This document shows positions 57,165-64,000 of a stretch of 64,000 nt of DNA, piece by piece; the first letter of the stretch is position 1; every line of letters begins with the position of its first letter. The notes under the pieces were generated by a model that was not told the origin of the DNA, made no database searches, and was given only the letters and a program-made list of their open reading frames with translations. Position numbers and translations under genes: made by a program. The DNA is from Cucumis sativus. Lineage: Eukaryota; Streptophyta; Magnoliopsida; Cucurbitales; Cucurbitaceae. The stretch is from NCBI RefSeq assembly GCF_000004075.3, contig NC_026658.2:1116001-1180000 (forward strand), in the 5' to 3' direction.

Positions 57165-59300
57165 AAACCTGATACAATGTATTTTGATGTATACGCCACG
57201 GTTGTTGAAGCAAGTATCCTATTAATTTCTCATACCATTATAGATTCGATTCAATATATTTTCCTCGTCATTACTAACACTCTATATGAACATTTCTGTT
57301 TCTACAGGCTCACCTTCGATTACACGTTTGGATAGCAGCAGGATTTTCACTCATTATTTCTTCTTATTTTACTCTTCTTTTTTCTTTTTTTAAAAAAAAG
57401 AAAATTAACTTCTTCGAAATCAATGGTCATTCCCATTATTATGTTCAAATTATCATTTCAAACATTCATGGATTATTCTTCTGCTAAATTATTGAAGTTT
57501 CTGCCTCTGCTTTTCGTGGCCATTCCATTCTTCATCTTCTTACTTAGCCACTCCTTTGATATTGACAGTCTTTTTAGGTATCCATGAAACAGCAGCTCAA
57601 GTCTGGATAACAAAAAGAGAAAGTTCGTAAAAACTTTAATATCGATGTCGAATCCTTTACTATCGATATAATCCTTTAATATTGATCTTCATCCTTTCAT
57701 ATCATTTATTTATATATGGCAAAAATTGTGCAATATTCTACTTTTGGTTCCCTAAATTTGCATCGACTTTACGATAATCTTTATTTAAAAAAAAAAGAAA
57801 TTAAACTTTACAATTATCTTAAATAATAGTAAATGAAAACATTGTTTATACATAAGTAAAAATATATATCCAAGTAGCAAAAGTATAAAACACAACTATC
57901 ATCATACAACAATTATAAAATTAAACTCCAAGTTAAAAAGAGAAAAGTTATTATAAAAGTGAACATCTTTTATGAACCAAATATAATAAAAAAACCAACC
58001 ATTAATTTAAAATGAATGAATGAATATTTAAACCAAAACCTATGAATGAGTCAAAGCAAAAGTTTTATCACATGGAGTAGATGTGTATTTTAGTTTGAAA
58101 GTGAATGAATGGTATGGTAGGTTGTCTCAATGTCCACACAAAAAAAAAAATGGTTAATTTCTCTAACTTTTTGACCCTTGAGCTTAAAGCATTCCCTTTC
58201 TAAAAATAAATAAATAATAATAAGTAAAGAGAAAGCTTAAAGCATTCAAAAAGAGCCAAAGTAGAAAACACAAATGTCACAAATTTCCTTGCAAATCTGC
58301 ACCTTATTTTAGGTCATTTTGCCTTTTTCTTTTTAAGGACTCTTGTCAATTCCTATCCTAATTTTAAGGGTTATTTTACATGATTTGAGGAACTTTGTTT
58401 TCCAGAAGGAAAATTATATTAAATTATCTTTGAATGGTTTCAAGACCAAAATTGAACAATTGAAAGTATAGAAACTAAAATCAAACAAACTTGATAGTAT
58501 GAGAACTAAAATGATATTTCAAAACATAATTTTATGTTTAGTATGTTGTTTAACTTTTAAAAAGTTTGAACATGTCAAGAACTTATTTGATATAAAGTTG
58601 AAAGTTCAGAAAAAACACAAAAGCAAAACTTCATGCATTTATTAACTATTCTAAAAACTGATTAATTGTCTAATCATAGGCGTCACATGACCATTTTTTG
58701 TTTATTTATTTTTGCGTGTGATGAAAGTGGAATGTTTAGAAATAAGTCCATGTCGGGATGCACCCAACTAATGCTAAAGTGCATAAGCTAAATTATGAAT
58801 ATAACATTTGTGAAACTTTTAGAAATGAAATAGAACAAGTGTTTAGCGCATTAATCAAAATTGTACTTAGCCTTGAAGAAAAAGCAATTGACCCCTCTAG
58901 AAAGCATTCCCATTGGGCCATATTTGCAAATTTAATTTGGATTACAATCCACATCTCAGCCTATAATTACCACTTCAATGGTAGCTCAACCACATCCAAG
59001 AAAATGGATACATAAATGGTGGAAAAAGAAAACATTTGAGGGACAAACAACCCACTTTCCCTAATAGTACACAATTTACATAATCACTCATATACCCCAA
59101 AAATGTTCTTCTTTCTTTCCTTTGTTGTGAGAGAAAACGAGGAGCAACTAACGACTCAAAGATTAAATGACAAACTTAATCCCTTCATTCGAAGAAAGTT
59201 AAAAGTTAGTCCATAAGTTTTAAACTCTAACGGACTAAATTCTAACTTTTTTCGACCTATGGTGACTAAATATGCAATTTAACCAAACTACTGATGATCT
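57165..59300. other. Tail-to-tail spacer between DCN1-like and deSI-like genes
   Basis: About 2.1 kb holding two 3' UTRs and AT-rich sequence. A frame at 58758-59015 is open but matches nothing I recognise and has no splice or promoter support. Confidence 0.6.
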
Positions 59301-61275
59301 TCAACAATTTGAGGTGGGAATTAATGGTGAAGTTGGAAGGCGAGGGCGTCTTGTTCTGCTTCTGCCTCTGCGGAGAGTAATTGGAGAAGACGAAGAAGAA
59401 GAAGAGGAATTAGAATTAGAACCTGAAATTTCAACTGTTTGAACTTTTGGCATCAATTCCTTCTTCTTCTTCTCTTCTTCTTCTTCTACTCCTTTTTCTT
59501 GCTTTTCTTCATTTGTTTTCTTTTGAACTCTGTTTTGACCAAATTTTGTGGAGTTCAATGTTGCTGGTAACACACAGTTGCAAATCCACCCTGCATTTCA
59601 AATCAATATGAAACATGCTTTTATAGTCCAAAATCAATTTTGATTATATGAAAATTGAATTTGAAAAGCGTAATACCAAATACTAAATTAATTTAAAATG
59701 ATTAAAAACACGTATTCTATTGGTTAACAATCTACATAATATCAGTAGTCTTGTTGTTATTCATGTTTCCAAATTTCAAGCAGAGGGAAAAAGATTATAG
59801 TAGCTTTTTAGTTTTATAATTTGGTTAACACATTCAATGTTTTCTAAATAATTTACTAAAGGTCTCAAATATCATTTTTTATGTATTTGCATGAAAAATT
59901 TAGTTAAGTTGAAGTATAAGAATGATTATTTTGACCTTTATTAAATTAATAAAGAGGTTAATGTAAAAGTTGTGGGGACTGATAATAAAATATTTAAAAG
60001 TAGAGAAATACAAAAGCACTAAAGTTCAACATCAGCATTCAGAGACATAAACAGGAAAAAGAAAAAAGAAAAAGAAAACAGCAAGAAGTGAAAAAGGAGA
60101 TGTCAATTTAGATGAAAAGTGGAAATGAAGGGTGGGATTTGATGTTACCAATTCTAGCAAGGCGATTGACCCAACTTGGGATGGGATTTCCAGTGAGCTT
60201 GATGCAAACATGGTTGCAAAAATGGTTGCAATTTTTTGTGATTAAATTATAAGCATTTCCTCTGTAGTCTTTACCAAGTTCTTCCATTAATGACTTCACT
60301 TCTGCTTCACTCAAGTCTGTTTGCCCAATCAAAATTGATTTTCTGAACTTGAATCCTTCACATTGCTTTGGTTCTCCTTCAAATATCCCTGTACTTGGAT
60401 ATTCATGAGCTCCAAATGCAAATTCAATTCCATGAACTGCATTACAATAATCCCATAACATTTACTCAGTGTTTCAGATAGAAAATGTTTCAATTTCCCT
60501 TAATTTTCTCAACAACACCCAAACACTAGGGAAGATTTTCCAAAAGGAAAGTTATAGTTCAAGAACAAAGGTAAAAGGTAAAATGAAAATCCCTTCAAGT
60601 TTATCCAATTTTCCTCCATTTTCTCACCAGCCAGACAGAGAATCCCTCGCAGTGGAGATCCAGATAACAATTGGAAAGTTTGTCTTAGAGCAAATTATAC
60701 TTAAAGAACAAACAAATTAAGTGAACTAAGGGTAAAAACCTAGAAGTTCGTCTAATTTCCCATCATTTTCTCACCATCCAAACAGAATATGTCGAAATGC
60801 AGGTCCAGAAATCAGCAGGAGCAAATTATACTTAAAGAACAATGAAAAAAAAGTGAAGTAAAACCAAAAACCTAGTAAGTTCATCTATTTTCCCATCATT
60901 TTCTCCCCATCCAAACAGAACCAATTAAAATTCTACAAGAGTAAGAGAGCAACAAACGATGATGCATAAAGCAAAAACCTAGAATTACATTCAAATTTCC
61001 CCCCTGTTTCCCTCACTAACCAAACAGAAAACATAACTCATAAAAACTGGACTCGTCATTCAACAATTACCAAATCCAGATTAAGCAACAGAAATGCAGA
61101 TCTAAACAGCAGAGAAAGCGATGAATTAGTAGAAGAACAAACCTTGAAGACCAGAATGATAAACACCGAGGCCGAACCAATATGCATAGCCATTAATGGG
61201 GGTGAGATCGTACACATTGAGGTACACTGGAGCTGATCCAGAATCAGCATTGCTGGAGATTCTTCTGCACAACAT
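59301..61275 (-). CDS. deSI-like PPPDE-domain cysteine protease
   Basis: Three exons (minus), 61275-61143, 60436-60149 and 59590-59301, give 236 aa. PPPDE/deSI proteins are papain-like isopeptidases that cleave SUMO or ubiquitin from targets in animals; plant members are less studied. The His half of the catalytic pair is in FGLGVYHSGLQ at the end of exon 1 (about residue 41). The Cys half is in NLITKNCNHFCNHVCIKLTG in exon 2. The core also has HGIEFAFGAHEYPSTGIFEG and WVNRLARIG. Exon 3 is low complexity: an acidic/Lys run, then a poly-Ser run, then an Arg-rich segment (RRGRSRTRRPR). The tail is likely disordered and partly grown from (TTC)n-type repeats. It starts MLCRRISSNADSGSAPVYLN. Confidence 0.93.
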
Positions 61276-61566
61276 TTCGATCTCACTTCCACTAACTTAC
61301 TGAAACTAATAACTCCATTGCTAAATAATCTTCGAACCAATAGAAAATGATCATCGGAAACATAAAAAGGAAAAAAAAATAATTAATGGGTAATCATAAC
61401 TTTCTTGATTATTAACAAAGTTTATAGTTTTTTAAAGTGGGGATTGGGAAATGGGAATCTTCTGATTCATTCAAGTGGGTGCCACCAGTTCTTGTAACAC
61501 CACAAACTCCATTTCTTCAATAAATTTAGGACTTTGTCTTTTTTCTTTTCTTTCTATTCTTTCAAC

Positions 61567-61588
61567 TCTCTCTCTCTCTCTCTCTCTT
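61567..61588. repeat. (CT)n microsatellite
   Basis: A CT run about 300 bases upstream of the deSI-like ATG (a GA repeat on that gene's coding strand). Confidence 0.85.
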
Positions 61589-62866
61589 TTTCTTTTTACA
61601 TTATCGTCCCTAAACTTCCCTATATTTACATTTAATTACATACCTAATTTCAGTTTTAATAAACTTTATTCATAAACAAATTTTATGTATTAAATGAATA
61701 TATTTCCTAATAGAAAATTTATTTTCTTTTCACAAAAATCAACAAATAGAGATTAAAATGAAACAAAATAAATATAAGGATGAAAATGATTGGTTTTATC
61801 TATTTGAACTTTTACAATATTGAGGCCATACATAATTGATAATTCTTTGATTTTTTCTTCTTCTTCTTTGAAAATGAAGTGTACAAAACATTGTTTTTAT
61901 CTATGAATTCTTATCATTTATTTTCTACTTTTGAAAAAGTTTTCAAAACCCAAATCAATTTTTCAACAATGTAAAGGCCATACCCAATTGAACAATCCTT
62001 TCATTTATCATTTTCTTTCTCTTGGCTACCAATTCCCCTCTAACTAATATGAAACCTACAATCATTTTATTAAATTGAGTTTTTTGTTATACCCAAATTT
62101 TATTCCATAAGAATTTCAACCATTCATTTATAAATGAATTATATTATAGTAATGAATATTGTTTATCTATATATTTTCTTTTGTGAACAAGTTGATAATA
62201 TAAATACTTTGGATTTTATTGTATTTAATAAATAAATAAAATTCCTCAAGTGTGAGTAGACAAAGTAATATTCTTTTTGAACAAAATAGTAAACTAGAAG
62301 CATGTTTACGTTATGAAATGTGGACCAATAATGTTAAACTATAAACCTTCGTTATATTCAACCATAAGAGATGTTTGAGGTAATGAACGAGTTGTTATTT
62401 ATTGTTGTTATGTTATAATAGTTTGTATTTAAGATATAGATTATTTCAGTTTGAGTTTATAATAACGTGTGTTTAATATGTAAATTATTTTAACTTGATA
62501 AAAAAACAGTAAATATTATAACATTTGTGTTTACCGCGATTAATTTAAAACTCTTCATTATTATTATTGTTATTATTTTTTGTAAATTATAAAGTTTCAA
62601 AGTTTAAATGATGTACCTAAATATTATATTATATTTTCATCTATACCATAAAACCTACCAAATTGATTTTCTTAAAAAAAACAATTATTTAAGTTTTTTT
62701 CAATATTTTTTCATTCATAATAAATTTTCATATATTATTTAACTAACATAGTGAATGTTTTTTTAAATTAATTTCCTCATTTTCACAGTTGTGGTACGCA
62801 AAATATAATAAAATATTTTTAAATTAAGAAGATAAATAAATATGGTAAATAATAAAGTTAAAAAAT

Positions 62867-62902
62867 GAAAAAGAAAAAGAAAAAGAAAAAGAAAAAGAAA
62901 AA
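62867..62902. repeat. (AAAAAG)n minisatellite
   Basis: About six tandem gaaaaa/aaaaag units in purine-rich sequence. Confidence 0.85.
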
Positions 62903-64000
62903 ATGCAGTCAAAAAAAGAAAAAAGAGGTAATGGTAAGAACATTTTATTTTCCCTAAGAAAAGAACCGAAAGAATTAAACACATTTTGACCTTTTTTTTC
63001 TTCTTCTTCTTCCTTTTTCATTTTTCTATCATAGATTAAAGCTTTTTTCAATTGAATTAAAACGTAAGAACTTCATCCTTCCTTGAAAATAACATTTGAG
63101 GTGTGAAACTATAGAATTGTACCTCATAAAAACCCTAAAATTGAAAATCTTGAACTAACCTAACACAACTAATTAATTAAAAAAACAACTTAAAATTTAT
63201 CAAAATTTCGTCTAAATGTATAAAAAAAAAAAAAAAACGAAAAATTTCCCATATTTACATTTCAAGTCCCTCAAACTCTTAATTAATTAAGACATAATTA
63301 AAAAAAATCAATATCTAAATGCTTTGGTGATCATTGAAAGGATTTGATTCGATGGCAACTTATTGTGTTAATGACAATTTATTAAAAGTAAACATAGTTT
63401 TAAGTCATCTTACTTTATAAACAAATTATCAATGGATAAATGTATGTGTACATGAAAAGTTAGCACAAAAGTGGAACATCCATTGTATTTAGAAATGTTG
63501 ATTCAAATTAGGCAGTTAATTAATTGGAAAAGATAGAAAGAATATAATGATTACCATTATAATTAGGTAGTCACTATACTTATTGGTCCACCCCAAATAA
63601 TGAGTCTAGCTTTCCGTCCTAATAATTTATGGAACGTTTGAGGTAATCGTATGAGTTGAGTTAAAATTTCAATTTAATGTTTGAAGATATGTTATTGATA
63701 GTTTATAGTCATGTTCACCAACTCAGTAACATCGATGCCTTTTTTGGCACTTCGATCGTTGCCTCTAACATTACCTCCACCAACTCCAATAACCATTATT
63801 TTAAATTATTATTTAATCATATTCTATTAATAAACCAAAAAACTTGTATATATATTTATACTTTTAAGAAAGAGTTGTTAAATACACGAGTGTTCTCAAA
63901 CCCTGACCTCCTTCAATGTAAAACACTAAAGAGATTTCCACAATCACTTTAACCACAATTTCAGCCCTCACTGCTTTGTATACTTACAACTCCAAATTTA

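Larger units (their letters stand above)
61276..64000. other. Spacer at the right end of the window
   Basis: About 2.7 kb. The deSI-like promoter lies near 61.3-61.6 kb with a (CT)n tract (61567-61588). A (AAAAAG)n tract lies at 62867-62902. The 63.63-63.82 kb segment resembles the CCAACTCC-rich repeat at 48.8-49.05 kb. No gene was recognised. Confidence 0.6.

Noticed and set aside
58758-59015. 85-codon plus-strand frame starting MHPTNAKVHKLNYEYN
   Set aside because: No known domain, AT-rich codon use like the spacer, and no flanking gene structure; not called.
63677-63952. 91-codon plus-strand frame at the right end
   Set aside because: It overlaps a dispersed repeat (CCAACTCC-rich) and shows no protein family signal.

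Overview
This is nuclear DNA from a flowering plant, almost certainly a eudicot. It is AT-rich, with intron-split genes, plant-type GT-AG splice sites, tRNA-derived SINEs, a Tourist-like MITE and clear plant orthologues: mitochondrial complex I 24 kDa subunit, FPG DNA glycosylase, FAR1-family proteins, SRP54, plastid DnaJ. A cucurbit would fit, but I cannot verify that here. Exon coordinates come from matching conserved protein families and checking that every splice junction keeps frame.

Layout. 1-0.63 kb: 5' part of a calcineurin-B-like EF-hand gene (minus), running off the left edge. 2.9-7.4 kb: complex I NDUFV2 (minus, 10 exons). 9.3-13.5 kb: FPG DNA glycosylase (plus, 10 exons plus one alternative exon). 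14.6-17.3 and 20.2-22.2 kb: two FAR1-RELATED SEQUENCE genes in tandem (plus). 24.1-26.6 kb: a BED/hAT RICESLEEPER-like gene (minus). The last three are adjacent domesticated transposase genes. 28.4-33.1 kb: SRP54 (minus, 9 exons), divergent from a small plastid-type membrane protein gene at 34.4-36.2 kb (plus). 37.0-44.2 kb: plastid DnaJ co-chaperone (minus, 11 exons). 45.1-47.2 kb: CUE-domain coiled-coil protein (minus). 50.3-51.5 kb: U11/U12 snRNP 25 kDa protein (minus). 53.8-57.2 kb: DCN1-like neddylation factor (plus). 59.3-61.3 kb: deSI-like PPPDE protease (minus). The rest is AT-rich spacer with short repeats and decayed mobile elements.

The genes are mostly single-copy housekeeping loci with no operon-like logic. 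Shared themes are organelle function (complex I, plastid DnaJ, plastid-type membrane protein), protein targeting (SRP54), the ubiquitin-like system (CUE, DCN1-like, deSI) and minor-intron splicing.

Most interesting: FPG carries a duplicated exon pair. Frame and a 51-nt spacing together force the two exons to be mutually exclusive, and they swap the segment around the zincless finger. Also notable are the three-gene block of domesticated transposases, a GC-AG intron in SRP54, and an unresolved 3' end in the U11/U12-25K gene. I found no wholly new multi-gene system.
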